Assembly (NCBI GenBank): GCA_034401135.1
Contig: JAWZSP010000006.1
Location: 496,001 to 560,000 of the forward strand
Direction of reading: 5' to 3'
Source of the DNA: Volutella citrinella
Taxonomy: Eukaryota > Ascomycota > Sordariomycetes > Hypocreales > Nectriaceae
Length of the DNA: 64,000 bases
A program made the position numbers and the translations under genes. Positions 45,235 to 57,704 of this stretch are shown here, piece by piece. Under the pieces are notes generated by a model. The model ran no database searches. It saw nothing but the letters and a program-made list of their open reading frames with translations, and was not told the DNA's origin. The stretch's first letter is position 1; each line of letters begins with the position of its first letter.

Positions 45235-46178
45235 TTTCATCCTACCCCTACAGAGTCCTAATAGAATCTATACATTATGTACTACCTGATAGCTTTGTTC
45301 TGGACAATTAACTCTCTGCACATTGTGTAACATTGAAGGGATCGTCGAACTGCACTACGACAATAGGCTGGAAATATCAAGGCAAAGAACACTCTCTCCG
45401 CTGAAATGTTTGAAGCATTGAGAAATGGTTGCTGGCCACCCACAAACCAGCGACTCGTCCGGGCCATCCCTCTGCTAGGATCGTTATGTATTCGGCTGTT
45501 TGACAGCTCAATAGTTCTGCATGTTGAAGCAACAGACGGCACGCTTCCACATCTGTCGGTAACAGTCACGCCTTTGGGTGATATTCAACCATGGTTGGCC
45601 CCTACTTGTCCTTTCCATGATTTTCGCCCGCCCGAATGGCATCAGGCTCGCCAAGCCGTGGACGAAACCCAAAGCCCCCAACCGTGCGTCGAGGTCGCGC
45701 CAAGACGAGAGGCCAAGACAGCGCTAGAGATTTTTAGCCCCCGTCGAGAGAAGACGCTCAGCTACAACTGGTTCCGAAGGCCTCCCGCGGGAAGCCAACA
45801 ACGGCTTGCCCCTCTCGCCGTTCGCACTCCCGCGGGAAGCTGCCGCAGCCCACTTGCACAACTTCGCAACGGTGAGTCTTTAGCAGCCACTAGCGTCAGA
45901 GTTTGTTCTTGGCTGTTCTCTGTGGCCCCGCAAACCCCAGGAACGAGGAGCCGAGATGCGGGCAGCCAGCAACCGGCAACTGGCCATCTCCAGATAGCAC
46001 CTTGTCCTCATTCTCGATGGGCTGGGTGGTATAAAGCAGCATCGACTCGTCCCTCTTGAGTTTCACAGTCCCAAAGACATCAGCAAACAGCACAACGGGA
46101 CTGTGACATCCAGCAACAGCACTGCCACATCACTCTTCACTTCCAGGCTCTGCCATCGACCTCGTTCCATCGCCCAGC
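45235..46178. other. Intergenic, promoter of the second Dal5-type MFS
   Basis: 944 bp. A plus-strand frame of 217 codons crosses it (45406-46059) but covers the regulatory boxes, lacks a recognised domain and is rejected as a gene. Confidence 0.5.
45783..45837. promoter_or_regulatory. Two perfect TCCCGCGGGA palindromes
   Basis: Boxes at 45783-45792 and 45828-45837, 342-396 bp upstream of the MFS ATG, each followed by AG (TCCCGCGGGAAGC). Identical core to the PrpF boxes. Confidence 0.7.
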
Positions 46179-47916
46179 ATGACGGGCCCGGGCGCCAAGC
46201 ACAATGAGAAGACCGACCTACAGGAGCAGGATGCTGCAGAGGTCCAGATGCAGGAGGACAAGATTGAGCGCCACGAAGAATTCTCGGTGCGCGAGGTGCA
46301 GGGCCGCTTCGACCTGCTCCGCGACTTGAGCGATGCCGAAATGGAGGCGCTCAACAAGCGCGTTGTCCGCAAGATTGACTGGCGCCTCATGCCCTGCATT
46401 ACCATGATGTTTCTCATGTGGTGAGTGCCGTTTTTCGGCAATTCTCCTTATAGAGAAGCTTAGCTGACGGTATCTAGCTACCTGGATCGAATCAACGTGT
46501 CCAATGCCCGCCTAGCAGGTCTCCAGGAGGATCTGCACATGAACGATACGATGTGGAATCTGGGCATCTCGACTTTTTACATCGGTTATCTCGTTGGCCA
46601 GCTGCCCGGCAATATGTGGCTCGCAAAGGCCAGTCCTAGATGGTTCCTGCCATCCGTCATGTTGGCTTGGAGTGCGGCAACTATTTGCATGCCAGCCATG
46701 GTTAAGTTAGTTTTCCGCAATCCTTGCACGTCAATCAGTTGCTAATGTGTCGTAGTGGTCCTGGGTTTGCCGTCTGTCGCTTCTTCGTCGGCCTTTGTGA
46801 AGCACCCTTCTTCCCAGGCATCACTCTCAGTAAGTCCTCTCCAACAACCCTAGGAGCCCGATGCTCATTCAACGCGTTCTAGTGACATCCTCCTGGTACA
46901 ATAGGGCCGAGAGTCCTCTCCGAATGGCCATCTGGCACGCCGGAAACACAATCTCCAACATCATCTCTGGTTTTCTGGCTGCCGGTATCCTGACCACAAT
47001 GGACGACGTGCTTGGCCTCCACGCCTGGCAGTGGTTCTTCATCATAGAAGGAGCCGTCTCCATTGTCGTCGCCGTCGCCGCCTACTTCCTACTACCAGAC
47101 TGGCCACACAACACCCGCTTCCTCACGCCCGAGGAGAGCGAAATGGCCCAGTATCGCGTGCTGTGCTCCAACGGCGGAAAGGAGGAAGAAGTTGGTGGCA
47201 CTTGGGATGGCTTGCGTGATGCCGTCAAAGATCCATTCACTTGGTACTTCTGCCTGATGCACTTTGCGCTCGTTACCGCCCAGGCCTTCAAGGACTTTCT
47301 CCCATCGGTTGGTGACGCCCAGCTCCACATTCTCACTCATTAGTTACTGACCATGCCTCGTGGCTAGATTGTCAACACATTCGACCTCGGCAAGCTCACG
47401 ACCTACTTCCTCCAGGCTCCTCCCTACGCCTTCTCGTACCTGTTCGCCTGTCTCTGCGCCTGGTCAGCCGGCAAGCGCCAGGAGCACTTTTGGCACATTG
47501 TCATCCCCATCATTGTCAGTGCTGTTGGTTGTTCGCTGCTCATCTCGGTCGGCAATGTTGCAGTCCGGTACTTTGCGCTTTTCCTGCTCATCTCTGGTAC
47601 ATACAACGGCCTCAACCTGCAGCTTTCGTGGGAGACGACGGTTGTGCCGGCGCCAAGAAGCAAGAAGGCCGCGCTCATCGCCATTGCCAACTGCCTGAGC
47701 CAGGTCAGTCACTGGTTCAGCCCCTACTTTTGGCCCCGGTCACACGAGCCCTTCTACCGCCTTGGTGGCGGGCTCGTCTTGGTGGGCTGTCTTCTCGTGG
47801 TGGTCTCGGCTGCACTGGCCAGATGGCGATGCATGAGGGCGAACAAGAAGTTGGATGAGGCAGAGGGTTGGTCTGAGCACTCGGGCAACGAGCGAGGTTG
47901 GCGGTATTCATACTAG
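46179..47916 (+). CDS. Dal5/ACS-type MFS transporter
   Basis: Predicted 505 aa, exons 46179-46420, 46478-46705, 46756-46829, 46883-47307, 47368-47916 (introns 50-60 bp). Family signatures: RLMPCITMMFLMWCYLDRINVSNARLAGL, FYIGYLVGQLPGNMWL, FFVGLCEAPFFPGITLMTSSWY, WQWFFIIEGAVSIVVA and LPDWPHNTRFLTPEE. The ACS family imports organic anions (allantoate, nicotinate, phthalate and others). Two TCCCGCGGGA boxes in its promoter tie it to the PrpF isomerase and the mitochondrial carrier, so a carboxylate substrate is likely. Confidence 0.88.
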
Positions 47917-48435
47917 CTGCACATTTGAGAATTTTTCTCAAGGTGCAAATCATTGACTTGGCTGTAGCGATGGCCTATGTGAGGGGATGGCCCACGCTGT
48001 TGGATGCGAGGATGTGAATCGGAACAGTAGATGAGAATATGAGATGACGGTTTTATCATGCAATCCTTGTGTTCACCAACTCCAGTGCTAAATTACCTCC
48101 CAAATATATAGCTGCAAGGGTTAGGTTTAGGACGGTTTCTATTTGACTTGATTAGGTTTAGTTTCAGGATGAGCTTAGGATTGTGGTTGTACAGGTTGGT
48201 CAATATTAGGAGTAGTTAGTCTCTGCTTCAGTATTTTCAACCTGTACAGAAGGAGCAGAGTGCGGTATACAGATAGCACGATGCGTGGCTAGACCATCTC
48301 GTTGATGGCTCGTTCCAAGGTCCTCCCCAACAAACACCTACGCAACTGCTTCAATAACGTGTCGCGCTCTATAACACTCTAATCTTCGATATACTCAGTC
48401 GAGCGATCCAACGTTGCTTGAGCACGTATTCCATG
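47917..48435. other. Intergenic between convergent genes
   Basis: AT-rich 3' flanks with several TTAGGTTTAG-like strings near 48120-48170. No gene seen. Confidence 0.5.
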
Positions 48436-50526
48436 TTAGAAGTACAGCGTATTCCAATAGTCCCAGTCAAAGGTGCCATTCTCCGTCAGACCCAACGCGT
48501 CAAAGTCACAAACATCGCGAGGTTCCAACAGCTCCAAATACTGTTCATTAGCATCTTGTCTCGTCCCACGGAGCGAACGAATGAATTGAGGTGTTCGGAC
48601 ACCCTCGTTCCAGCCCTGGGCGAGGGCCGCCTTGCTTCGCACTTCCCAGGCCTCGAGAGTCAAATCGCCAAACGCGATGAGAAACTTGTTCGTCGTGTCT
48701 TCGATAAACTCTGGGTGCTCGTTGAAGAACGTCTCCAAGAGCCGCCACGCAAGGTCCACTCGCTCCCCCGAAGGCCGGTGCCGCAGTTCGCTCAACATAA
48801 AGATGAAGGCATCTATATGTGTCTTGGTGCCAGTGTTGGTGTACAGGGTGAAAAGGGACGTGGAGAAGTTGCTCTGTCGTCCGATATCCACCATCTCTAG
48901 CATGGTCAAAGCCGATTCAAAGACCAAATCGATCTCGGCTTGTGTCATGTAGACCTCGCCGCGCTTACCCACGCCAGCTCGTCCACGGGGATGGTGGACC
49001 TTCCAACGCATGTGTGCGATATTGAGCTTGCCAATAGCGCACGCGAGACGATGCAGAGGTATCTTTTCGTCCCAGTTGCCGTAGCGCTGCTCTAGGAATA
49101 TGGATTCCATCGTGTCGATGGCGCCGTCTTCCACGTCTGTCGAGGTTCTGCCATTCTGGGGCGGCTGAAATACGCGTTGTAGGTTATTTGCGGCAGTAGA
49201 CCCGCTCCGGATGAAGAGAAATGCCGAAGCTTTGGTCAAGACGCACAGCATTTCCGTCGCGTTGCTGCTCTCGGCGGGTAACTCGGTCATTTCGGGATGC
49301 AAGTCGGCATCATTGACGTTCAACGGTGCACGAATGTCGCCGAACAGGGAAAGCAGCGGCTTTGTCCCTGGATGCATGGCAAAGTGGCATCGCGAATCCA
49401 GGGCAAACAGCCTCCACCACACGCGAATGCGCATCTCGGTGTCAAAGACGCTCAGCTTGGGGTCGGTCCCTATGCGGTGCAGGCCCATGCGAAACGCGAT
49501 TCGAACTGCGGCTCCACAGAGAGTAGTCGTCATTTCGGACTCTGGCGATATGTGAAGGAAGAGTACGAGGGCTTCTAGAACCTCGAGGTCCAAGGTTGTA
49601 AAGACATCCGCTTCGAGAAGGGCACGCAGCGCGGCAGAACGATATCGCCTGTCGAGGACCTCTCTCGTCTCCCCGAACATTTCAAGGCAATCTGCGGGGG
49701 ATATCGAGGTGACACCCAAAGCGTATACCGAGAAAAGGATAGCCTTTAGGGGCTTTGGCGATTTTTCAGGGTGCCAGGATGCGTCCAGGACGCGCGGTTG
49801 CAGAGTAGGCACGTGGACGACCTTGAGCAGAGGATTCACGTTTTCGACGAATAACTGCCAGAGCTTGTAGATGTGTTTCGCTTCTGGGTGCAAATTGTCT
49901 GTATCGGGTCCATGCAGCGTCAACTGAGTCGTGGCATCGTTCGAATCGTCCTCATCTTTGTGATGTAGGTCTTGGGTTGGGGGATATTTGAGCTAGGACT
50001 ATCAGACTTGGTACCAACCAACGGACGAAAGTTGAAAGAGAGCATACCTCTGGGCTCAGCGTTGACCACGAACACCTAGAGTTCCTGATAAGCACGATTC
50101 GTTGATGGAGGTGTCTGGAGCGTCTCACAGTCCAAGATTTGCGGCTGGCTTGTCTGGCATGGTGGTGGTCATTCTGGATCGGCTCGTTTCTGCAATCGGA
50201 GACGCCGTGGTCTTGGTGTCATCCTCGCTTGTTCTATTCTCCAGCCCAGATTGTACCCAGGTATTGGCGGCATTCGAGAAGTCGATGCCGTTCTTGCGCA
50301 ACAAATCCTCGTAGCGGGCAATTCGAGCGAGCAGATCCTCGTCAGCGGCCCTCTTTCTGGGGCGACGGGTGGCGGGCTCGCCGTACAAACACTCATTGCC
50401 CGCCTTGATGCAGTTTGAGCAAGGGCTTAATCTGTTGCACTTGACCTTGCGGCGAGCGCAGACGGTGCATGCGATCTTGTGGACTGGTTGGGGCGAGGAT
50501 GCTGAGGATGGTGAAGGCGACAGCAT
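48436..50526 (-). CDS. Zn2Cys6 transcription factor
   Basis: Predicted 663 aa from three exons: 50526-50129, 50084-50048, 49992-48436 (introns 44 and 55 bp). Zinc cluster IACTVCARRKVKCNRLSPCSNCIKAGNECLYGEP, followed by a basic stretch and a coiled segment DLLARIARYEDLLRKNGID. TF domain: YKLWQLFVENVNPLLKVVHVPTLQP, SVYALGVTSI, LEVLEALVLFLH, GMGLHRIGTDPKLSVFDTEMRRVWW-like (reads GLHRIGTDPKLSVFDTEMRIRVWW). The 37-nt middle exon encodes SRCSWSTLSPE. Divergent from the DHA2 exporter at 51107, which it may regulate. Confidence 0.88.
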
Positions 50527-51106
50527 CTCTGATGGTAGAATGAGGGTATGTGGGGGAATGATTTTGAACAGTCGGATGGATGAACCACTTTCCGAGATTG
50601 AGGGACAGGCACAGGGCTGTAGGGCATCTCAGTGGACAGTTGGCGTGACGATGTTGTGGAAGGAGTCGAGAAATCAAGGAGAAAGCAAGCTCGGGCGCGC
50701 GTCGGGCCTTCGGGACTTTCGGATCCGCATATGGCTTAGCGGACGATGGCTCGGGGTCTCGGCCTGCCAATCCCTCCATCAGAGGGTGGGGCTCGATGCG
50801 TGATCGATCGCCCAGAGTTTGATCGTGGCCCAGATGCACTAAGACTAAGCAAGTCATGACGGACGCAGTGGTCCACTCCCCTGGCGTTAGCTCGAGTCTC
50901 GGGGCCGAGATAGCCCAAATAGGTCGTTGTCGTCTCGGGATGTCGACGCTGGCTCCTTTATGATATTCTTCTACGTATATAAACGCATCATGCAATCTCG
51001 TTCCTACTCAAACGTGCCTCCATTGCCTTCTCCCACAATCACGTCTCTAATACAAGTGGCTTCGTCGAAATATCTGATCTGCCATCTAAGTTAGTCTCCA
51101 GTTACC
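50527..51106. other. Divergent intergenic region, regulator and DHA2 MFS
   Basis: No gene is supported. Shared promoter of two divergent genes. Confidence 0.5.
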
Positions 51107-53015
51107 ATGTCATCCAACGACGATAGCAAGGCGGAGAGCTCAGCCGCTTCTCTCCAGAACTCTGACGAGACTCCCAAGACTCCTCCCGGAAAAGATGCCG
51201 TCGTCGACAACACGGTGTATCCGTCTGCCCTCAAACTCGCCTTGACTCTGGGGTCCGTCTTCTTCAGCATGTTCTTGGTCTCTCTTGTAAGGATGCAGTT
51301 GCCCTCTGTCCCTGGCCCGTGCTGAACATACAACTAGGACCGAATGATCATCGCGACGGCCACTCCGAAAATTACCGACGATTTCCACTCCATCCTCGAC
51401 ATTGGCTGGTACAACTCTGCGTTTCTTCTGACGACATGCGCTTTCCAATTACTTTTCGGCAAAATATATTCCTTCTATAACATTAAATTCACCCTTTTGG
51501 CCTCCATCTTCCTGTTTGAAGTCGGCTCGGCCTTGTGTGGCGCTGCCCCGAATTCAGTCGCCTTCATCATCGGCCGTGCCATTGCCGGCCTGGGGTCTGC
51601 GGGTATCATGAGTGGCTTGGTAAGACTTTCTCAATGGCATGCGAAGTCTCTAACTGACATGACACTTTGTTGGCAGATGGTCGTGATTGTACATTCGGTA
51701 CCACTACACAAGCGCCCGCTGTACCAAGGCATGTTTGGTGCAGTATTTGGTGTTGCATCCGTCACCGGCCCACTGCTTGGTGGCGTCTTTACCTCCAAGC
51801 TCACTTGGAGATGGTGCTTCTACATCAACATTCCCTTTGGTGCCGCCGCCATGGCCATCATCTTCTTTCTCATGGCCCTCCCGGACCAGGACAATGCCAA
51901 GCTGGGTCTCAAGGAAAAGCTGGCACAATTGGACTTTGTCGGTACTTGCTTGATTGTTCCAGGGACAGTCTGTCTGTTGTTGGCACTGCAGTGGGGTGGC
52001 GTGACGTACCTCGTAAGCCCTGACATACCAGACCATGACCGAGATGGTAATATTGACCCTAATCTAGTGGAACGACGGACGCATTATCGCCTTGCTCGTC
52101 CTCGCAGTGCTTTTACTCATTGGCTTTGGACTTGTCCAGTTCCTCATGCCCAAGACGGCGACCATCCCACCAAGAATCTTCAATCAGCGCAGCATTATGG
52201 CTGGCTCCTTCTCTTCCATATGTACCGGATCACACATGATGATATTTGGTTAGATGCCATGCGAAAATAGATTTTTCTTCTCCAGCTAACTCGACACAGT
52301 CTCTTACCTTGCTGTCTGGTTCCAGGCTATTCAAGGCGTGTCAGCTGTTGAATCGGGCATTCGCATACTCCCCCTGGTCCTATCCATGGTTGTCGCCTCT
52401 CTAGTAAATGGCGTTGTAGTCCATCGCGTTGGCTATTACACACCCTCAATGATTATTGGCGTCTGTCTCATTTGTGTGGGGGCTGGGATGCTGACCACGA
52501 TCGAGTTGAACACGACAATGGCCAAGTTGGCTGGATATCAGGTTCTCTACGGCCTGGGAATGGGATGTGTCGTACAGGGACCCAACCTTGCTGCACAGAT
52601 AGTCCTTCCCAAGCGAGACGTGGCCATTGGAGCTTCACTGATGTTCTTTTCTCAGCTCCTCGGCGGCGCCATTTTTGTTTCTGTTGGACAAAACGTCCTC
52701 AGCAACCAACTTGTCCACCGTCTTTCATCCATCCCAGGCTTCAGTAGGGAAACAATCGAAAGCAATGGTGCAACCTCTCTGACAGACGTTCCTGCATCCC
52801 AGAGATCTACGGTACTACTTGCATACAACGAGTCTATCCGGCAGGTATTCTTGATTGGACTGGTCCTCGCGTGTCTGTCAATGCTCGGCGCTCTGTCGCT
52901 GGAGTGGCGCAGCACCAAGGCGAACTTGCCCAAGAGTGTCGATGGCGAAAAGGCAGATGTGGAAGCAAAGAGCTCAGATCGCCCTGCAGAAAAGATTGAA
53001 GGTGGAGCGAGATGA
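51107..53015 (+). CDS. MFS drug:H+ antiporter, DHA2 type
   Basis: Predicted 564 aa from five exons: 51107-51286, 51338-51619, 51677-52012, 52068-52248, 52300-53015 (introns 51-57 bp). Signatures of fungal toxin and drug pumps: [84 protein letters not shown] and [17 protein letters not shown]. About 14 hydrophobic segments. Close in type to exporters of secondary-metabolite clusters, but no biosynthetic backbone gene is in the window. Divergent from a Zn2Cys6 regulator. Confidence 0.9.
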
Positions 53016-53144
53016 AGGCAGGAATTCATCGGAGAAAGTTGACAGTGTACCATTAGGGATGCCTGTTTCTCAAATCCCTACTCAAATGGATACTAGACCA
53101 GGCTGGACATGCCGCAAACGTAATGTAGATTCAGATAGATCATT

Positions 53145-54804
53145 TCAAATCTCAAGAGGGCAAATACCCCATCCGCTTAGCCACCATGCGTTAGACTTTG
53201 GCTTCGTGACAGTGTCGCTCCTCTCATCCCAACTCAATGCATTGAAGACCTCCTCTCCAAGCTTGTCGTGTATCGCATTAATCCATAGGAAGCTCTTCAA
53301 CCCCTTTTGGACCTCGTACCACGACATCTTTTGCGGTACGTGTTGCCTCCAGCTTTGAAGCAGCCAGGCCTCGTCAACACCGTATAGCGACAGACCTCCG
53401 ATGATCAGAAGCCATCGCAGGAAATCACCCCAACCAATGAAGTCCGAGTTCTCATGTAAAACCACACAGCAGCTCTTGCGGAACCGGCGCGACAGGTCCG
53501 GGTAGCGCTGGCCGGCACTCTCGGGGATCTCATATGTGGTGGCCAGGAATGCAAGCATTGCCAGCCGCAGACACTCTGGCAAAGGCTCCAGGGGCGTGTC
53601 ATGTAACCTTAAGAGCCGGTACTGGATGGAGCACATGGCTATCTTGAAGTCGGAATCCTTGATCGTGCGTCGCTCATTGAGCTCGTGGGTGATGTGCGTC
53701 AAATCTGAAAAGACGGATGCTATTCTGTCACTGCGAGGAATGGCCCCGTCGAGTATCCATGGTTGAGAGGGGAAATCGCCTAGAGCAGGAGAGCAGAGAG
53801 AATCCTGTAGGAAATTACTGCTCGGGCTTGGAATCGCATTTGAATCCAGTCCTGGTCTCGAGGTGACGACTGACTTCCCCTTGTCCTCAGATATGAACTG
53901 TGTGTAGTCGAAGAGCGGGGACTGTCCCGTGTGGAGCGTATACGTCAGGTCAACACTACATACACTCGTCAGCCGCTGTCGAAATGGCCTCTAGAAGATA
54001 AGGAGTAGTAACAGCGCACCGAGCCAACTTGATGTAGAGCCCCAGGTTGTGGCGGAAGGCTTCCAGTCCACCGCGCAGTCGAACCATCTGCTGCAGTCCC
54101 GCAAAATGGGCTTTTGCGGCGTTATAGTCGGTGAATACGGCACAAACAATGACCAGGGAGCTGACGACGGCGATGGTTGAATCCTGTAATTCACACTGAG
54201 TCAGGTTTGTGTTGAGGCAGGCAATTGTCCGACCCATGTGGCCCAACGTCGTTTTGCCGAACGGCCGCCTAAGAAACGCATCGTTGACGGCGGAGCTGAA
54301 GAATAAGATGAAATGAAAGTACGTGGCATCCTCGAACATCCATTGAATGCCCATGCTGAGTCCGAGGTTGAAGTCTATGCAGAGATCGACAGGGTAGAGC
54401 ATATGGCTGGCATGCGTGAGGACTTGACGTAACTGTTAGCGGATAGCCCGTCTCGTCTAACCTTCAGCTAACTGGAGCAACCAACAATGAAATAAATGGG
54501 AGCGAGCGTGCGGGTCGGAGCTGTCGGCTAATACGGATAAGTCAGATCTGGGAGCTCGTGGCACAGTGAGCCGAGACAGCTTCCGATCAAGCTCCCTGGC
54601 TGACTGATGCGGGGATAGACGCCATCCCGGGACTTGGCTGGTAGGCTGGTGCCAGGCTTCGCTTGGACCTGGGATCTGGACTGGCAGTACGCCTATTCTT
54701 AGGTTCTTGCCATGCATGCATCGGCTCCGTATGCGCTTCCGATCCGACTCGCCTGTCCTCCCACGCTTGTCCGTTTCAATGAAGACGAAGTTGCGGGTTC
54801 CCAT
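53145..54804 (-). CDS. Fungal transcription-factor-domain protein without zinc cluster
   Basis: About 518 aa. Likely exons 54804-54462, 54422-54020, 53955-53145. The first intron is uncertain (GTTAGA donor at 54461 or GTTGGT at 54485, common AAG acceptor); the second (54019-53956) is in frame. No Cys6 cluster is present. The N-terminus has the pattern FVFIETD...DRKRIRSRCMHGKN, found at the start of a class of fungal regulators lacking a zinc finger. The rest is of Fungal_trans_2 type (LLYPVDLCIDFN.., AAKAHFAGLQQMVRLRGGLEAFRHN). Regulatory role inferred from the domain; target unknown. Confidence 0.72.
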
Positions 54805-55289
54805 TGCGCCGAGATGGAGTCCAGGTCACGCCGAGGGGCAGGTCTTGTCTTCGGATGGGTTCACCAAATGAATTAATCAGGACAAATATTAGAAGTAGCT
54901 GCGTCAGCCGACACCTGGAGATGATGAGAAAGGACATTTTGTTTGCACCTGAGTAACGACGAATCTCGATCAGGCGTACGGCCCAGCCTTTGATTGGTCC
55001 AGAGACGATAAGCTGAACATTTGCTCCACCAGATTGTTGCCTCATTTAGGGATAGCGTCTTTCCTGGTGTCATCTCATGGCCCTGGCAGAGAAGATGAAG
55101 ATGTCAAGCTGCGCTGACTGTACGACGTGTGAACAATGAAAATTAGGAAACAAAGACTATTAAAGACGAAAGAAATCCCAACCCACCCTGCCGCATAATT
55201 TCTTTAAGTCTGTGGCTTCTAGGAGTGCATATGCCTCACCAACCACCAGAGCCAGTCCATCCCTTGCCCCCCCCCCCCACTCACCCGCG
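54805..55289. other. Divergent intergenic region
   Basis: Between the minus-strand regulator and the SDR gene. No gene seen. A 12-C tract lies at 55267-55278 just before the SDR ATG. Confidence 0.5.
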
Positions 55290-56394
55290 ATGCCCTCATC
55301 CATGGACCTAGGCCCTCTCCAGGGGCCTTACATCCGCCGCTGGATCAAAGGCCAGTTCACTAAGCCCGTCCCGCCTCCCGAGGACCTAGATCTTTCGGGT
55401 CAGACAGGAATCATGGTGGGCGGCACCGACGGAATCGGCGTCGTCTGCGCCCGCGTGCTTCTCGACCGACGGCTGTCCACGCTGATTCTAGGCGCCCGCA
55501 ATATGGACAAGGGAGAGGCCGTCGCAAAAGCTCTCAAGCAACACCACCCGTCAGCCAAAATCTTTGTCTGGGAGCTGGAGATGCAGTCGCATGACTCTGT
55601 CCAGGCCTTTGTCGCCCGTTGCGCCGAACTGCAGAGGATCGACTTCGCCATCATCGGCGCTGGCGTGCTCCCCTCGGAGTTTCGGCTCAGTCCGTCCACC
55701 GGCCACGAGCTTACTACGCAGGTCCACTACTGGTCCACCGCCCTTCTTTCCGTCCTGCTTCTGCCACTGCTAAGGGACAAGCACGCGCCCGGGAAGCCTG
55801 CGCACTTGACCATCATCAGCAGCGACCTGGCCCACACCGCCGCCTTCAAGGAAGGGCACGAGGACCCGCTCCTGGCAGCTTTTGACAGGCCCGTTGCTTG
55901 GGATTCGTCTGTTGCGCTCGAGCGCTACAACTCGTGCAAGCTGCTGCTGATGATGCTGACACTAAAGCTCTCCGAGTGCGTAGATCCGTCCGACGTGGTC
56001 ATCAACTGCCTGTGTCCAGGCATGTCGAAGCCAACGGCGATTGAGCACGAGCAGCCGTGGCTTTCCAGATCCCTGACTTGGCTGGTCCGGAGCGTACTTG
56101 GCCGATCACTAGAGGCTTGCGCGTGGATATATGTGGATGCGGCCGTACAACGCGGTCCCCAGTCGCACGGGAGTTTCCTAGCGTCATGGCAGATTGCACC
56201 GTGAGCATTACATTAGCTAATCACTTCAGGGCAGATTTGCTAACACGAGGACATTCAGGTTCCCCAAAGCCATGTACACTGAAGATGGAAAGGCAGCGAC
56301 AGATCAGATATGGCGCGAGACTATTGAAGCGTTCAGTTTCGCAAAGGTGGACGGCGCTATTGCCGCAACAGCAACAAAGAGTTCCACGAAATAA
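55290..56394 (+). CDS. Short-chain dehydrogenase/reductase
   Basis: Predicted 348 aa, exons 55290-56200 and 56259-56394 (58-bp intron, GTGAGC donor). Resembles fungal SDRs acting on secondary metabolites or retinol-dehydrogenase-like proteins: glycine motif GGTDGIG, LGARNMDKG, FAIIGAG (in place of NNAG), and active-site YNSCK. SS precedes DLAH near the catalytic Ser. The ATG at 55290 is the first in frame; 55302 is an alternative. Substrate unknown. Confidence 0.85.
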
Positions 56395-57676
56395 TTGTTA
56401 TTCATTCCTGGCAGTCCACAGAGCATTTCATCTTGCTCTTGGTCAAATCGGGGTCTCGGGTGAGTCGTGTCCGAAGTCAAGCGCACAACTACCCTACAGC
56501 ATTGATCTTTCGGAACAATCGGCGCAAACAGCGTGGAAATGTGTGCCACTAAGTCTCTTATGCCTAAATTTAATCTTAAGAACCTAAATTTTAGCCATCG
56601 CTTCTCTGTGACTAGCCTGCATCTTAATGGCAACGCTGGTCGCTCTGCACTTTCCTACTAATTGCACCTGCTTACTGCCGAACCAACTCCCATCGAAGTT
56701 TTTTGCTCTCTCACCGACATGACCACGTTACTGCCGTTACCCACTGGTTACTGGTGGATCTTGCTACGCAGAAGGCCCCGGGATTAAAGCGGCCCTAACG
56801 GAGGCCTCTCCTCGTCGACCCCCGTCCCAGACTCCAGAGTGGTTCTGATCTGTCCCCCACTGTACGTAGTAGTTACCGAATGAAAGCTCGCCGCGGGATG
56901 CCGGAGCTGGTTTATCGCGGAAATGTTACTGGCAATAGAAATACTGCGCAACTCCTTGAAAGGCCCATATCGAGCCGTCGGTATAGTAGCGGTGATAATT
57001 CGGGAAAGGCCACGAATCAGGCGCGACCCAGCGTAAAGGCGGAGTATCTTGGAGGGCAAAGGTCTCACGCATTGATCACATATGCTTGACTCCGTATTCA
57101 CGGTGACGGATATTCCGCATCATTTCGGGTAAGGTTAGGTCCGTCCCCCACGCAGAGGTTGGTATGTGAAGCTTCATGATCATGCGCCCCCCTGAAATAA
57201 AATGATGTGTTGCATGGAAACTGGATGGGCTGTCTGATAGAGCAAAGTAACGTGTTGAGGAAGGGGGGAGATACGAGGGAGACCCAGCGTGGCGGGGACT
57301 TTGGGTGGGCTGCAGTGTTTCCTGGCTGCTTTTTAGTCGGTCGGTCCCGAGACAAGTGCGTGCTGTAGCGCGCGCATAGCACATCGGCACACGGGATATA
57401 TCCGCCAATGGGAGCGGATGGTGCAAGAGAAAAGCTTAGCTTTAGCCCAGAATGTGGACGCGTGGACCATTGTTTGATGCATCAACTTGAATGAAGGCCC
57501 ATCGCTTGCCTTTACGGGAGACTGGATGGTTTGGTGCGTGTGCTGGGTCCCGTCGGCTGGGTCCCCGAGGAATTCCCCTGAAACACGATTCTGCAGGGTC
57601 AGCAGGGCCGAGCAGGGGCCAAGCGAGATTCAGGGTGGGAACGGTCACGTTGATGGGGGTCAGCAGCGGGGGAAGT

Positions 57677-57704
57677 GATTGCTGATTGCTGATTGCTGAT
57701 TGCT
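57677..57704 (+). repeat. (GATTGCT)x4 tandem repeat
   Basis: Four perfect 7-bp copies. Confidence 0.9.

Noticed and set aside
45406..46059. 217-codon plus-strand frame before the MFS gene
   Set aside because: It covers the paired TCCCGCGGGA boxes and promoter and encodes nothing recognisable.
48120..48180. TTAGGTTTAG-like strings resembling telomere repeats
   Set aside because: Only a few degenerate copies; no TTAGGG array, so no interstitial telomere claim.
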